Shown in pieces: positions 11,286 to 23,054 of a stretch of DNA of 64,000 nucleotides. A program made the position numbers and the translations under genes. The notes beneath the pieces were generated by a model that did no database searches, was not told where the DNA came from, and saw nothing but the letters and a program-made list of their open reading frames with translations. This stretch comes from Prionace glauca. Its lineage: Eukaryota; Chordata; Chondrichthyes; Carcharhiniformes; Carcharhinidae. Every line of letters begins with the position of its first letter. The stretch's first letter is position 1. Location: NCBI GenBank assembly GCA_037974335.1, contig CM075732.1, positions 100,850,589-100,914,588 on the forward strand, written 5' to 3'.

Positions 11286-11705
11286 GTTTTACTTTCTTTT
11301 CAACAGAAACCTTCTGGAACATTCCGTAGTTTCTTTCAGTTTTTACTCAGACTGTTTTACCCACCACTCTGTGCCTCCCTTTCTGCTCCACTCTCCCTCA
11401 CAGATGGGAAATTCAAGCCAGGCTTTGGCTGTTTTCTCAGATTTTGTAACAGATCTTGTGGTCCTGTAGAACAGTGGCTCAGAGCTACACAGTCTGCCCA
11501 TTGTCGCGGCCAACATTCACCCCCACTCAACATCCCAAAAACTAGGTTATCAGGTTATTTTTGCATGAATGTTTTGTGAGGTTTGCTGTGTGAAAATGAG
11601 TCACTGTGTTTCTATATTAAAGCAGTGATGTACATTTCATTCCTCGCCGGTTACAGTTCTCCATTACAGGAGATTGAACTGTGTAAACTTGCTGATATCT
11701 TTCAG
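11286..11705 (+). other. 3' end of the stalk-TM intron
   Basis: Pyrimidine-rich intron sequence. Two further acceptor-like sites (ttcttttcaacag near 11306, ctccctcacag near 11402) are present, but no convincing exon with a donor follows them. Confidence 0.35.
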
Positions 11706-11841
11706 AAGCCTGGACTCTCAGCCTGGTTCCGATTGTTCTGGGTTCTCTGTTGGGATTCCTCTTGCTCCTGGCTGTTAATGTAATCGTTTTGTTTTATGTG
11801 AAACGATGGCGAGGTTTCACACCCACATCCTCGCACAGCAG
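11706..11841 (+). CDS. Transmembrane exon of the Ig V receptor
   Basis: An acceptor (gatatctttcag) ends at 11705 and a donor (gtaaat) starts at 11842. Entered in phase 1, as the exon ending at 3114 requires, the 136-bp exon is open throughout. It reads as a short polar lead-in (K-A-W-T), then about 28 mostly hydrophobic residues (LSLVPIVLGSLLGFLLLLAV and on to VIVLFYV), and then a basic stop-transfer KRWR. A cytoplasmic tail starts with GFTPTSSHS. The membrane helix contains one Asn but no Lys or Arg, unlike NKp30, which has an Arg for adaptor pairing. The exon leaves in phase 2. It was found from phase and splice logic, since it is too short to stand out as an open frame. Assignment to this gene is inference from matching phase, strand and order. 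Confidence 0.72.
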
Positions 11842-11894
11842 GTAAATATTATTCATTCCATTTGCAGATCCTTTCTGCTCATGTTTTTAGTGTT

Positions 11895-12172
11895 TATTTA
11901 TTAGTCACAAGCAAGGCTTACATTAACACTGCAATGAAGTTACTGTGACGTTCCCCTATTCGTCACAGTACGACACCTGTTCAGCTCAATGTACCCTAAC
12001 CAGCATGTCTTTCAGACTGTGGGAGGAAACCGGAGCACCCGGAGGAAACCCACGCAGACACGAGGAGAACATGCAAGCTGCACACAGACAGTGATCCAAG
12101 CTGGGAATCAAACTCAGGTCCCTGGTGCTGTAAGGCAGCTTTGCTAACAACTGTGCCACCCTGCCATCCCTG
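11895..12172 (-). mobile_element. V-core SINE (HE1-like), near full length
   Basis: On the minus strand: tRNA-like head, V-SINE core (complement of gaggaaaccggagcacccgg inverted) and tail 'tgcagtgttaatgtaagcct'. The head lies next to 12172. V-SINEs are known as tRNA-derived SINEs with a conserved central segment; HE1 is the shark member. Confidence 0.8.
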
Positions 12173-12261
12173 CCCCTATATTACTTGTCCCTTCAATCTC
12201 TATTGTTCTTTTTATTTCTCAAGGTGGGATTTTTCAGCCACATTAAAACACTGTAAGCATC

Positions 12262-12512
12262 TTTGTCTCATGCACTCTTTCTCTGTTTCATGATCTCTCT
12301 GTCTATCTCAGGCTCTCTCTCTGTCTCCCCCCCTCTCTCTCTCTGTCTCCCCCCCCTCTCTCTCTCTGTCTCCCCCCCTCTCTCTCTCTGTCTCCCCCCC
12401 TCTCTCTCTCTGTCTCCCCCCCCCCCTCTCTCTCTGTCTCTCTCTCTCAGGCTCTCTCTCTGTCTCCCCCCCTCTCTCTCTGTCTCCCCCCCTCTCTCTC
12501 TCTCTGTCTAAA
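12262..12512 (+). repeat. (ctctgtctccccccct)n simple repeat
   Basis: A pyrimidine repeat alternating tctctctctgtct with runs of C. Confidence 0.92.
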
Positions 12513-12650
12513 TAAAAATAAACTGCTGCAGAGGCTGGAAAGCTGAAATAAAATCAGAAAATACTGGATAAGCTCAGCAGGTTTGACAGTGTCTGGAGGG
12601 AGAAACAGACTTAACATTTTGAATCTGAGAGATCCTTCTGCAGAACTCTT
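12513..12650 (+). mobile_element. Short interspersed element, diverged copy
   Basis: It shares 'ctggataagctcagcaggtt' with the element at 6688-6780. The family is unnamed to me. Confidence 0.5.
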
Positions 12651-13479
12651 TCTGTCTCCCACCATCATTTCTCTGTAAGGCCCCTCATTCTCCCCCAATT
12701 TCCTGCTTTTTTGCCTTTTTCTCCTCTCCCCATGCCCTGTAATCTGTCAGACTCTCTTTTCTCTAATTCATTGTCTCATGCTGTCTCTCTTGTTATCGCT
12801 ACGTTACGTAGCCACTTTCTAATCCATTATGTTTCCCTTTCATTGTCTGTGCATATTCCCAGTCTAATCATCTATCTCTCTTTTAGAGAGGGTGTCTGTT
12901 AGATTCTAGTCTTTCTCTCTCACTCTCTCCCTGTCTTTTCCAATTTCTATCACTGGCCAACCCCCTCAACCCCCCATTGCTGGCCTTCTGACCCTCACCC
13001 CCCCCCCAACCGGCCAGCCCTGACCTGGCACTGCCCAAAGGGCTGGTACAGCCTAAAGGGCACCCTCCCCATACCTGACCTCCTGGGATGTGTGGGGGGT
13101 GGGGGTGGTTGGCTTTAATGGCCTCTCTTCCCTCCAGCAGTTTCAGGTCGCCCGTTCCCCATTAGTGGAGAGCAGTTGCAAGACCCACTGGTGGGACCCA
13201 CTCCAGGTGAGGGGAACATGTCAGTGAGCCCAGAGATTTCTATCCCGGGCCCGCTAATATTGAAAACCTCAGCACGGAGCTGATGACGCTGAAATTTTCT
13301 GCTTTTCCCTGGGGACTCATGGAGGCCATACCACCCAGCAGGGTGCCCTCGGAATGGCCCCCTCAATGTCTCCCAGCACACTGTGATACTCGAACAGCGC
13401 AGCGAGCTGAGAGGATCTCCCACAGATTGTAACTCTGTGGTCACAGTCTTCCTTCTTCAAAAAAAGGAAAGAAGGAGAA
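12651..13479. other. Intron stretch, unassigned
   Basis: Mostly CT-rich to 12950, then a C/G-rich patch near 12960-13110, then unique sequence. No feature supported. Confidence 0.4.
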
Positions 13480-13862
13480 ATGTAGAAACTGCAGTCCAAT
13501 CAATCTGACGTCAGTGAGATAAGTATCAGGGAGCACTGCCAAAGTTACCGATAAACATCGCTGACAAAATGAATTCTCACTGAGAGAGGCGAAGCTTAAT
13601 AAGGGATAACCAGTTTGTTAATGACAAATCATGTCTTATATCCTGATGACATTCAGCCCAGTAACAGACAGGGTTAATGAGTTGAGCTCGTCGGTGTTTA
13701 TTTATATTGGCAGCCATGTGGACATCAGAAAGACATTTGATGAGGGTCGCCTGTTCCATGATATCAAGTAGACAGGGTAAGTTGGATATACTCTTTCAGA
13801 GAGTCAACGTGGACTCAATGGGCCAAATGGCCTCCTTCTGCACTGTAGGGATTCGATGGTTC
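13480..13862 (+). mobile_element. Old LINE remnant
   Basis: It has a decayed motif-A region near 13695-13755 (compare 'cagaaagacatttgatgagg') and a LINE-like tail 'gggccaaatggcctccttct' near 13820. Strongly diverged. Confidence 0.4.
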
Positions 13863-14344
13863 TGCGGGAAAACTTAGTGATGTGAGTTGGGGTTGTTCTC
13901 CACAAGAGACAGAAGGTTAAATAATGAGGGCTCTATTTCTCAGAACAAGTTGGAAGAAACCAGTCCCCTGAGACAGAGCAATTAAAGATGGGCAATAAAT
14001 GCAGAACCTTCCAGTGAGGATGATTGTAACCAAAGGTCATTGATTGAAAACCATTGGCAGAGGAACTCATGGAGAAATCAAGAAAAGTTCCCTGGGGGAA
14101 ATATGAAATCAGATTCCAGAAACGATGATTAAATAACTCAGATAGTAAAAGTTTGTACAAGTATTTAAGTAGGAGATGGTGACTAGAGTTAGTCCTCAAG
14201 AGAGCCAGACTAGGGAACAGATGATGGAAAGCGAGGAGATGATGGCAGTTATAGAGGGGTATTCTGTGTCTGCTGTTAGTTCAATATCTACCATCGGGAA
14301 ATTGATGGAATATTATATTAAGAAGAAAAAGCAGAATGAATGAA
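13863..14344. other. Intron stretch without recognised feature
   Basis: No coding or repeat signal that I can place. Confidence 0.35.
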
Positions 14345-14815
14345 TGAATTTTTTGTCTCCACAGGCATTTAAGTCCACCTTGTTGACCAGCAAGGGGCAT
14401 GCGGGCGGCAGGTTGTAGTGGGCTGCTCTTGGATGTTGCTTCGGGAGTTGCCTACTGCTTCATGTCGTTAGTGTGCTTAAACTGGATCATCTCAAGGGCA
14501 ACATGACAGCTCAGAGACTATCTCTGTTGCTGTGCGGACACATGGATTTGGGCCTGTGTCTGTGGGAGTTTGCGCATTCTCCCCGTGGTTGCGTGGGTTT
14601 CCTCCGGGTGCTCCGGTTTCCTCCCACATCCCAAAGATGTGCTTTTAGGCTGATTGATTGGGTAACAAATTGTCCCTATATTGGACCTCCCTGATCCTCG
14701 CACATTAGGCGTAGACTAAAATCATGAATAGGTCACTGAGACAATGGGACGGCAGCGCGGGCTCGTTGGGCCGAAGGGCCTGTTTCCTGTGCTGTGTTGT
14801 TCTTTGTTCAGAATG
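14345..14815 (+). mobile_element. CR1 3' end carrying a V-SINE-type core (A-family related)
   Basis: It runs from 'ttttttgtctccacaggcat' through the core cgtgggtttcctccgggtgc to tail gggccgaagggcctgtttcc and ttgttctttgttc. It is longer in its 5' part than the 3' UTR of CR1 A, which looks like an internally deleted version. Confidence 0.72.
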
Positions 14816-14847
14816 GGAACAGACAGCACTAAAATAGATCAAAGCAA

Positions 14848-14975
14848 ATCACTGCAGGCACTGGAATCTGAAACAAAAACTGAACGTTCTGGAAAATCTC
14901 AGCAGCTCTGACAGTATCTGTGGAGAGAGAATAGAGCCAATGTTTCGAGTCTGGATGACCCTTCGTCAGAGCTAA
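14848..14975 (+). mobile_element. Short interspersed element copy
   Basis: It contains 'ctggaaaatctcagcagctc' and 'atgacccttcgtcagagct'. Same unnamed family as 6688-6780. Confidence 0.6.
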
Positions 14976-15242
14976 AGACAAAGAAAATGGGATGAGATTT
15001 ATTCAGTCAGTACTGGAGGGGTTGTGTAATTGAGCAAGATTTCACAAACAAACAGAATGTAAGTGGCAATGATAAAGACTGAGAATGGTGTTAGTAGCAT
15101 TATGAAGAGATGGAGATGTGTAAATGGCAGAGCAAAGGTGCAGAGTGTCGAAGGACAGCTTGAGGAATGCGACCGATGACCTGGTGGGGTGGGCGGTGAG
15201 GGGCAGGGAAACAAAATGGAAAGCGAGATTCAGAAGTGGACA

Positions 15243-15782
15243 AATTCACTGTGACTCCTGGTTCTAGACACCCGATCATTGTGAACATATTTCCTGCAGC
15301 TGTCCTGTCTAGTCCTGTTAGAATTTTATAAGTCTCTATGAGACCCCCCTCATTCTTCTGAATTCCAGTGAATACAATTTTAACCAACTCAATCTCTCCT
15401 CATACATCAGTCCCACCATCCCCGGAATCAGCCTGGTAAACCTTCACTGCTCTCCCTCGAGAGCAAGAACATCCTTCCTCAGAAAAGGAGACTGAAACTG
15501 TACACAATACTCCAGGTGTGGCCTCACCAGGGCCCCTGTATAATTGCAGCAACCCGTTCCTGCTCCTGTACTCGAAACCTCTCGATCAAGTTCAACATAC
15601 CATTTTCCTTCTTTACCGCCTGCTGTACCTGCGCGCTTACCTTCAGCAGGTGTGTACGAGGACACCCAGGTCTCATTGTGCATCGCCCTCTCTCAATTTT
15701 TGGCCAGTCTGATTATAAGCTGTCTTCCTGGTTTTGCTACCAAAGTGGATAATCTCATGTTTATCCACATTATACTGCATTA
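15243..15782 (-). mobile_element. Old CR1 LINE fragment
   Basis: The minus strand shows decayed RT C-terminal sequence (GALVRPHLEYCVQFQSPFLR, DVLALEG). More diverged than neighbouring CR1 copies. Confidence 0.65.
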
Positions 15783-16330
15783 TATGGCAAGGTTACAGTA
15801 CCCAATGCATGCCCGTGTCAGTGGAAGAAGGGTCTGCCAGATATCTATAAAAGTGGACATTGTGCCAGTAATGAATGGAGTGAAACTTGAGAGAATAGAT
15901 GTGCTGGAAAGGCTGGCTTCATTGAGTGGATAGGTCACCAGGTTCAGGTGGCTTTTATTCCAGTTTGCTAAAGGAAGTGGAAGGGCTTGTCCTAATCTTC
16001 CAAACTTCCCTGGACATGGCGGAGAGATGCCAGAGGATTGGAGAGTGGCAAAGGACAGTCCAGTGACACTCTGGTCAGTTAAACATCGGTGAGGAAGTTT
16101 TTAGCAACACTAATCAGAACAAACAAATCAACAGGCACTTGGAGAGAGGCTGAAGTGAATTAAGGAGAATGTTACAGGCAGATTGTCTTTGACTGATTGA
16201 ACAGACGTTTTTGATGAAGTAACAGGGAAGGTTGATTTGGGAATGTGGTGGATGCGGTCTATATGGATTTGAAGAAAGATTTGACAAAGTCACAGAGAAG
16301 GCTGGATTGCATAACACAAATTGAAGGTTT
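15783..16330 (+). mobile_element. Old LINE RT remnant
   Basis: Plus-strand remains of a non-LTR RT: 'ccagaggattggagagtggc' (EDWRVA), then 'tatatggatttgaagaaaga' resembling motif A (YMDL-K). Heavily decayed. Confidence 0.5.
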
Positions 16331-17293
16331 TGGGCAAAACCGATAGGGGGAACATGAGGAAGAATATTTAATTCAGTGAGTGATACTAGAACTTAGAACA
16401 GTACAGCACAGTACAGGCCCGTCTGCCCTCGATGTTATGCTGAGCTTTGTCCAAAACCAAGATCAGTCTATCCCACTCCCTATCATCCTGGAGTGCTCCA
16501 TGCGGAACTTTCAACCGCTTGAAAGTTCCTAAAGTGTCCGACTCCACTATCACAGCAGGCAGTGCATTCCACACCCCAACCACTCTCTGAGTAAAGAATC
16601 TACCTCGGACATCCCTCCTATATCTCCCACCATGAACCTTATAGTTATGCCCCCCTAGTAACAGCTACATCCACCCGAGGGAATAGTCTCTGAACGTCCA
16701 CTCTATCTATCCCTCATCATCTTATAAACCTCTATTAAGTCTCCTTTCATCCTCCTCCGCTCTAAAGAGAAAAGCCCCAGCTCCCTCAACCTTTCCTCAT
16801 AAGACCTACCCTCCAAACCAGGCAACATCCTGGTAAATATCCTCTGCACTCTCTCCAATGTTTCCATATCCTTCTTATAGTGAGGTGACCAGAACTGAAC
16901 ACAATATTCCAAATGTGGTCTCACCAAGGTCCGGTATAGTTGCAGCATAACCCCACGGCTCTTAAACTCAAACCCCCTGTTAATAAACGCTAACACACTA
17001 TAAGCCTTCTTCACGGCTCTATCCACTTGAGTGGCAACCTTCAGAGATCTGTGGATATGAACCCCAAGATCTCTCTGTTCCTCCACATTCCTCAGAACCC
17101 TGCCGTTGACCCTGTAATCCATATTCAAGTTTGTCCTGCCAAAACAAATCACCTCACACTTATCAGGGTTAAACTCCATCTGCCACTTTTCTGCCCAGCT
17201 CTGCATCCTATCAATGTCTCTTTGCAGCCTACAACAGCCCTCCCCCTCATCCACTACTCCACCAATCTTGGTGTCATCAGCAAATTTACTAAC

Positions 17294-19247
17294 TTGGTGT
17301 ACAAAAGGTTCAGGGAACTAGGAGAGGTTAAGGAGCTTGAAGAATATAAGGACTGTAGAAAGGAGGTTAAAAGGGAAATTAGGAGAGCCAGAAGGGGTCA
17401 TGAGAAGACCTTGGCGGGTAAGATTAAGGAAAATCCCAAGGCCTTCTATAAGTATGTGAAAGGTAAAAGGGTGAGAAGGGAAAGGATAGGACCGATAAAA
17501 GGTGAAGGGGGAAAGGTCTGTGTAGAACCAGAAGAAATAGCGGAGGTGCTTAATGAGTACTTTGCCTCAGTATTCACAGTGGAAGCTGATTTGGGAGATC
17601 TTGCTATGGACTTGCAGCAGGTGGAAAAGATTGAGTACGTGGACATTAAGGAGGAGGATGTGTTAGAACTTTTGAATTCTATCAAGGTAGATAAGTCGCC
17701 GGGACCAGATGGGATGTACCCCAGGATACTGTGGGAGGCCAGGGAAGTGATTTCAGAGCCCCTGGCGATGATCTTTGCGTCGTCAATGCAGACGGGAGAG
17801 GTTCCGGAAGATTGAAGGATTGCGGATGTAGTCCCTATTTTCAAGAAAGGGAACAGAGATAGCCCGGGAAATTACCGCCCGGTGAGTCTGACCTCAGTGG
17901 TTGGTAAGCTGATGGAGAGGCTTCTGAGGGACAAGATTTACGAGCATTTGGAGAGGTTTGACATGATCAGGAATAGTCAGCATGGATTTGTCAAGGGCAG
18001 GTCGTGCCTTACGAGCCTAGTTGAGTTCTTCGATAATGTGACTGAACACATTGACGAAGGAAGTGCCGTGGACGTAGTGTACATGGACTTCAGCAAGGCT
18101 TTTGATAAGGTCCCCCATGCAAGACTTCTTGAGAAGGTGAGAGGGCATGGGATCCAAAGGCCTTTGGCCTTGTGGATCCAGAACTGGCTTGCCTGCAGAA
18201 GGCAGAGAGTGGTTGTGGATGGGTCTTTTTCGGAATGGAGGTCAGTCACCAGTGGGGTGCCCCAGGGATCTGTTCTGGGACCCTTGCTGCTTGTCATTTT
18301 CATAAATGACCTGGATGAGGAAGTGGAGGGATGGGTTAGCAAGTTCGCTGATGACACGAAGGTCGGCGGTGTTGTGGATGGTCTGGAAGGATGTCAAAAG
18401 TTGCAGCAGGACATAGATAGGATGCAGGAATGGGCGGAGAAGTGGCAGATGGACTTCAACGCGGATAAATGTGTAGTCGTCCATTTCGGCAGAACCAACG
18501 GGATGAACGAGTACACTATTAAGGGCAGGGGTCTTAGTAGCGTTGAAGAGCAGAAGGATCTCGGGGTCCGGGTTCACAGGACTCTTAAATCGGCCTCGCA
18601 GGTGGAGGAGGTGGTCAAGAAGGCGTATGGTGTACTGGCCTTCATTAATCGAGGGATTGAGTTTAGGAGTCGGGAGGTAATGCTTCAACTTTACAGGACC
18701 CTCGTCAGGCCTCATTTGGAGTACTGTGCGCAGTTCTGGTCGCCTCACTATAGGAAAGACGTAGAAGCTATTGAAAGGGTGCAGAGGAGATTTACAAGGA
18801 TGTTGCCTGGACTGGGAGGCATGCCTTATGAAGATAGGTTGAGGGAGCTGGGACTCTTTTCCCTGGAGAGGCGAAGGTTGAGAGGCGACCTGATAGAAGT
18901 TTATAAAATGTTGAGAGGAATAGATAGGGTGGACTCTCAAAGGCTATTTCCCCGGGTTGAAATGGTCGCTACGAGAGGACACAGATTTAAGGTGCGGGGA
19001 GGGAAGTACAGAGGTGATGTTAGGGGTAAGTTTTTCACTCAGAGGGTGGTGAGTGAATGGAATCGGCTGCCGTCGTCAGTGGTGGAGGCGAACTCGCTGG
19101 GGTCTTTTAAAAGACTTCTGGATGAGTATATGGGGTTTAATGGGATTGGGGGTTATAGATAAGTCTATACATTGGTGCGGTTGATGTGATCGGCGCAACT
19201 CGAGGGCCGAAGGGCCTGTTTGTGCTGTAATGTTCTATGTTCTATGT
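17294..19247 (+). mobile_element. Young CR1 LINE 'G', 5'-truncated, 1954 bp, TSD ctaac
   Basis: Inserted in H with a 5-bp duplication, ctaac, at 17289-17293 and 19248-19252. It carries the ORF2 linker and a whole RT ([50 protein letters not shown]) through to the 3' UTR and tail (gttctatgttctatg). Confidence 0.88.
17298..19162 (+). pseudogene. CR1 'G' ORF2 RT segment, one premature stop
   Basis: One reading frame spans the linker and RT from the truncated 5' end to 19162. A single TGA at 17813-17815, in the EDW motif where Trp is expected, is the only interruption. RT motif A (DFSKAFD), the template grip ([11 protein letters not shown]) and the catalytic FADD are intact. The C-terminal region ends in GGYR. 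Lack of the endonuclease half makes it non-autonomous. A near-identical copy lies at 52087-52984. Confidence 0.85.
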
Positions 19248-19797
19248 CTAACCTACCCTTCAGCCCCCTCTTCCAATTCATTGATAAAAATCACAAATAG
19301 CAGAGGACCCAGCACTGATCCCTGTGGTACACCCGCTGGTAACTGGCCTCCAGTCTGAAAATTTTCCCTCCACCATCACCCTCTGTCTTCGATGAGACAA
19401 CCAGTTACTTATCCAATCGGCCAAATTTCCCTGTATCCCCCACCTCCTTACTTTCTTCATGAGCCTATCACGGGGAACCTTATCAAACACCTTACTAAAA
19501 TCCATGTATACAACATCAACTGCTCTATCTTCATCCACACACTGAGTTACCTCCTCAAAGAATTCAATCAAATTTGTGAGGCAGGACTTACCCCTCACGA
19601 AACTGTGCTGACTATCCCGGATTAAACTGCATCTTTCCAAATGGTCATAAATCCTATCCCTCAGGACTCTTTCCATTAACTTACCGACCACCGAAGTAAG
19701 ACTAACTGGCCTATAATTACCAGGGTCATTCCTATTTCCTTTCTTGAACAGAGGAACAACATTCACCACTCTCCAGTCCTCTGGCACAATCTCTGTG

Positions 19798-20242
19798 AAA
19801 AGTCTGACAACACCAGGTTTTAGTCCAACCTATTTATTTGATAATATACTCACAAGCTTTCGGGGTTAGCCCCTTCGTCAGGTGAATGGAGAGTTCTGGC
19901 CTCAGACAGAGCATATAAAGCACAGACAGTTTAGAGATTGCTGATTAGAATGCGAATCCTTACACCTAACCTGCTGTTCAAGACCTGAAGTGGCTGACAA
20001 TGTGAGTGGAAGGAGCACTGATCACAGTTTAAAGAGATGTGTATTGTCTCTAGACAGTACAGTAAGTGAGGTGTCTGTGCTTTATATGCTCTGAGGCCAG
20101 AACTCTCCATTCACCTGACGAAGGGGCTAACCTCGAAAGCTTGTGAGAATATTATCAAATAAATCGGTTGGACTAAAACCTGGTGTTGTCAGACTTTTTA
20201 CTGTGTTTACGCCAGTCCAATGCCGGCATACCCACATCATGA
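19798..20242 (-). mobile_element. Foldback SINE-like element, 445 bp, 11-bp TSD
   Basis: The inverted arms are about 130 bp (aaaagtctgacaacaccagg ... through 'ggtgaatggagagttctggc'). The middle (about 19930-20085) is unpaired. The flanks caatctctgtg (19787-19797) and caatccctgtg (20243-20253) form an 11-bp duplication in CR1 H. One end extends 43 bp past the arm (to catcatga); the other stops at aaaagtct. The same asymmetry is seen in the copy at 8002-8191. Confidence 0.8.
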
Positions 20243-21660
20243 CAATCCCTGTGGATAGTGAGGACCTGAAGATCAAAGCTAAAGGCTCTGTAATCTCATC
20301 CCTTGCCTCCTAAAGTATCCTAGGATGTATCCCATCTGGCCCAGAGAACTTATCAACTCTCGGGCTTTTCAAAATTACGAATACATCTTCCCTCAGAACA
20401 TCTACCTCCTCCATCCTATCAGCCTGTATCTCACTCTCATCCTCAAAAACATGGCCCCTCTCCTTAGTGAACACTGAAGAAAAGTATTCATTCAACGCCT
20501 CTCCTATCTCTTCTGACTCCATGCACAAGTTCCCACTACTATCCTTGACTGGCCCTAACCTGACCCTGGTCATTCTTTTATTTCTCACATAAGAGTAAAA
20601 TGCCTTGGGGTTTACCTTGATCCGACCCACCAAGGATTCCTCATGCCCCCTCCTGGCTCTCTAAGCCCTTTTTTTAGCTCATTCCTAGCTACATTTGTAA
20701 CCCTCAAGTGACTCAACTGAACCTTGTTTTCTCATCCTTACATACACTTCCTTTTCCCTCTTGATAAGACATTCAACCTCCTTTGTGAACTATGGTTCCC
20801 TCACTCGGCCATTTCCTCCCTGCCTGACAGGGACATACCTATCAAGGACACGCAGTATTGGTTCCTTGAACAAGCTCCACTTTTCGTTTGTGCCCATTCC
20901 TGACAGTTTCTGTTCCCATCTTATGCTCCCTAATTCTTGCCTAATTGCATCATAATTACCCCTGCTCCAATTATAAACCTTGCCCTGCCGTGTGACCCTA
21001 TCCCTCTCCATTGCCATAATGAAGGACACCGAATTATGGTCACTATCTCCAACGTGCTCTCCACAAATAAATCTAACACTTGGCCCGGTTCATTACCCAG
21101 TACCAAGTCCAACGTGGCCCCACCTCTTGTCGGCTTATCCACATATTGTGTCAGGAAACCCTCCTGTACACACTGTACAAAAAGTGTCCCATCTGAACTG
21201 TTCGAACTATAAAGGTTCCAATCAATATTTGGAAAGTTAAAGTCACCCATGATAACTACACTGTGACCTCCACACCTATCCATAATCTGCTTTGCCATTT
21301 CCTCCTCCACATCTCTGTTACTATTTGGGGGCCTGTAGAAAACTCCTAACAACGTGACCGATCCTTCCCTATTTCTAACTCCAGCCCATATTACCTCAGT
21401 AGGCAGATCCCCCTCGAAATGCCTTTCAGCAGCCGTTAAACTATCCTTGATTAACAATGCTGCTCCTCCACCTCTTTTACCACCTTCCCCACTCTTACTG
21501 AAACATCTATACCCCAGAACTGCCAACAAACATTCCTGTCCCTGTTCTAACCATGTCTCTGGAATGGTCACACATCATAGTCCCAAGCACCAATCCAAGC
21601 TCCAAGTTCACCTTCCTTATTCTGGATGCTCCTTGCATTGAAATGGAAACACTTCAACCT

Positions 21661-23054
21661 ACAAAGAGCAAAACAGCACGGGAAACAGGCCCTTCGGCCC
21701 AACGAGCCCGCGCCGCCGTCCCATGGTCAGTGACCTATTCATGACTCTAGTCTATGCCTAATGTGTGAGGATCAGGGAGGTCCAATATAGGGACAATTTG
21801 TTACCCAATCAATCAGCCTAAAAGCACATTTTTGGGATGTGGGAGGAACCGGAGCACCCGGAGGAAACCCACGCAACCACGGGGAGAACGCACAAACTCC
21901 CACGGACACAGGCCCAACTCCATGTGTCCGCACAGTAACAGAGATAACCTCTGTGCTGCCATGATGCCCTCGAGATGGTAAGTGCCTGTGGATAAAAATT
22001 TCATTATTAAAGACTCTATACCCCTGAGACTAAACTGACCCCAAGCCTACAATGCTTAATAAGGCCTGCTATATCCCCCTATATGTAAACTGCTCATGTG
22101 GCTGTCCAAGTGACTCTTGAACAACCCTAGCGTGCCTGCTTCCACCACCTCACTCGGCAGTGCATTCCACATCCCCACTACCCTTTGTGTGAAAAACTGC
22201 CCTCTAACATTAGTCTTATATCTAGCCCCCCTCACCCTAAGCCCGTGACCCCTTGTTCTATCCATTTCTAATAGCGGAAAAAGCTTATCACCATCTACTC
22301 TATCTGTCCCCTTCATAATCTTATAAACCTCTATCAAATCCCCCCTCAGCCGACGTCTCTCAAGGGAAAACAGCCCAAGTGCGTTCAATCTTTCCTCGTA
22401 AGACAGCCCTTCCATACCAGGCAACATCCTGATAAATCTCCTCTGCACTCTCTCCAGGATCTCTACATCCTTCCGGTAGTACGGCGACCAGAACTGGACG
22501 CAGTACTCCAGGTGAGGCCTAACCAACGTTCTATACAACTGCAACATCAGACTCCTACTCTTATATTCTATACCCCTTCCTATGAAGGCTAATATGCCAT
22601 ACGCTTTCCTCATCACATTCTGCACCTGCACCGACACCTTCAGGGACTTGTGTACCTGCACCCCCAGGTCTCTCTGCGTATCTATACTCCGGATAGTTCT
22701 ACCTTTTATCATATAACTCCCTTCCACATTATTCCGGCCAAAGTGCATCACCTCGCATTTCTCCGGATTAAATTCCATTTGCCATCTATCTGCCCAATCT
22801 ACCAGCCTATCTATGTCCTGTTGCATTGCCAGGCACTGCTCCTCAGTACCCGCCAATCCAACCAACTTAGTGTCATCAGCAAATTTGCTGATCACCCCAC
22901 CTACCCCCTCTTCCAAGTCATTAATATATACTACAAATAGTAGAGGTCCTAGTACCGAGCCCTGCGGCACCCCACTGGTGACAGACCTCCAATTGGAAAA
23001 GGAGCCCTCCACTACTACCCGCTGTCTTCTCCTCCCAAGCCAGTTCTTCACCCA
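21661..23054 (-). mobile_element. Young CR1 LINE 'I' (A family), 5'-truncated
   Basis: Its 3' UTR (21661-22055) contains the V-type core, then an open ORF2 C-terminal half (22056-23051). It is truncated at the RT 'WVKNWLG' region. Confidence 0.86.
22056..23051 (-). CDS. CR1 'I' ORF2 C-terminal half (open, truncated)
   Basis: An uninterrupted frame of 331 codons covers the RT from NWLGRRRQRVVVEG through [22 protein letters not shown] and the catalytic KFADDTKLVG to the C-terminal GGYSRPY. It differs from the same segment of CR1 A (to 42572) at only about four residues, so both copies are recent. It lacks the endonuclease and RT fingers and so is not functional alone. Confidence 0.85.
   Translation of the reverse strand: MKNWLGRRRQRVVVEGSFSNWRSVTSGVPQGSVLGPLLFVVYINDLEEGVGGVISKFADDTKLVGLAGTEEQCLAMQQDIDRLVDWADRWQMEFNPEKCEVMHFGRNNVEGSYMIKGRTIRSIDTQRDLGVQVHKSLKVSVQVQNVMRKAYGILAFIGRGIEYKSRSLMLQLYRTLVRPHLEYCVQFWSPYYRKDVEILERVQRRFIRMLPGMEGLSYEERLNALGLFSLERRRLRGDLIEVYKIMKGTDRVDGDKLFPLLEMDRTRGHGLRVRGARYKTNVRGQFFTQRVVGMWNALPSEVVEAGTLGLFKSHLDSHMSSLHIGGYSRPY

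Larger units (their letters stand above)
16387..21660 (-). mobile_element. CR1 LINE 'H', ORF2 part, split by two insertions
   Basis: Minus strand. The 3' part 16387-17293 carries RT thumb ([20 protein letters not shown]). The rest, 19253-21660, carries RT (VPLFKKGN, NYRPVSLTSVVGKLMERVL), the linker, and endonuclease (IPETWLEQGQ, FYRPPNS, GDFNFPNIDWN). CR1 'G' (17294-19247) and the foldback element (19798-20242) are inserted in it. Element 'I' abuts its 5' side at 21661. ORF2 is decayed by several frame changes, and ORF1 is not found. Confidence 0.82.

Noticed and set aside
10271-11329. Ser/Leu-rich open frame
   Set aside because: Translation of a CT simple repeat.
11583-11783. Small open frame near the TM exon
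   Set aside because: Reads the transmembrane exon in the wrong phase and has no start or splice support.
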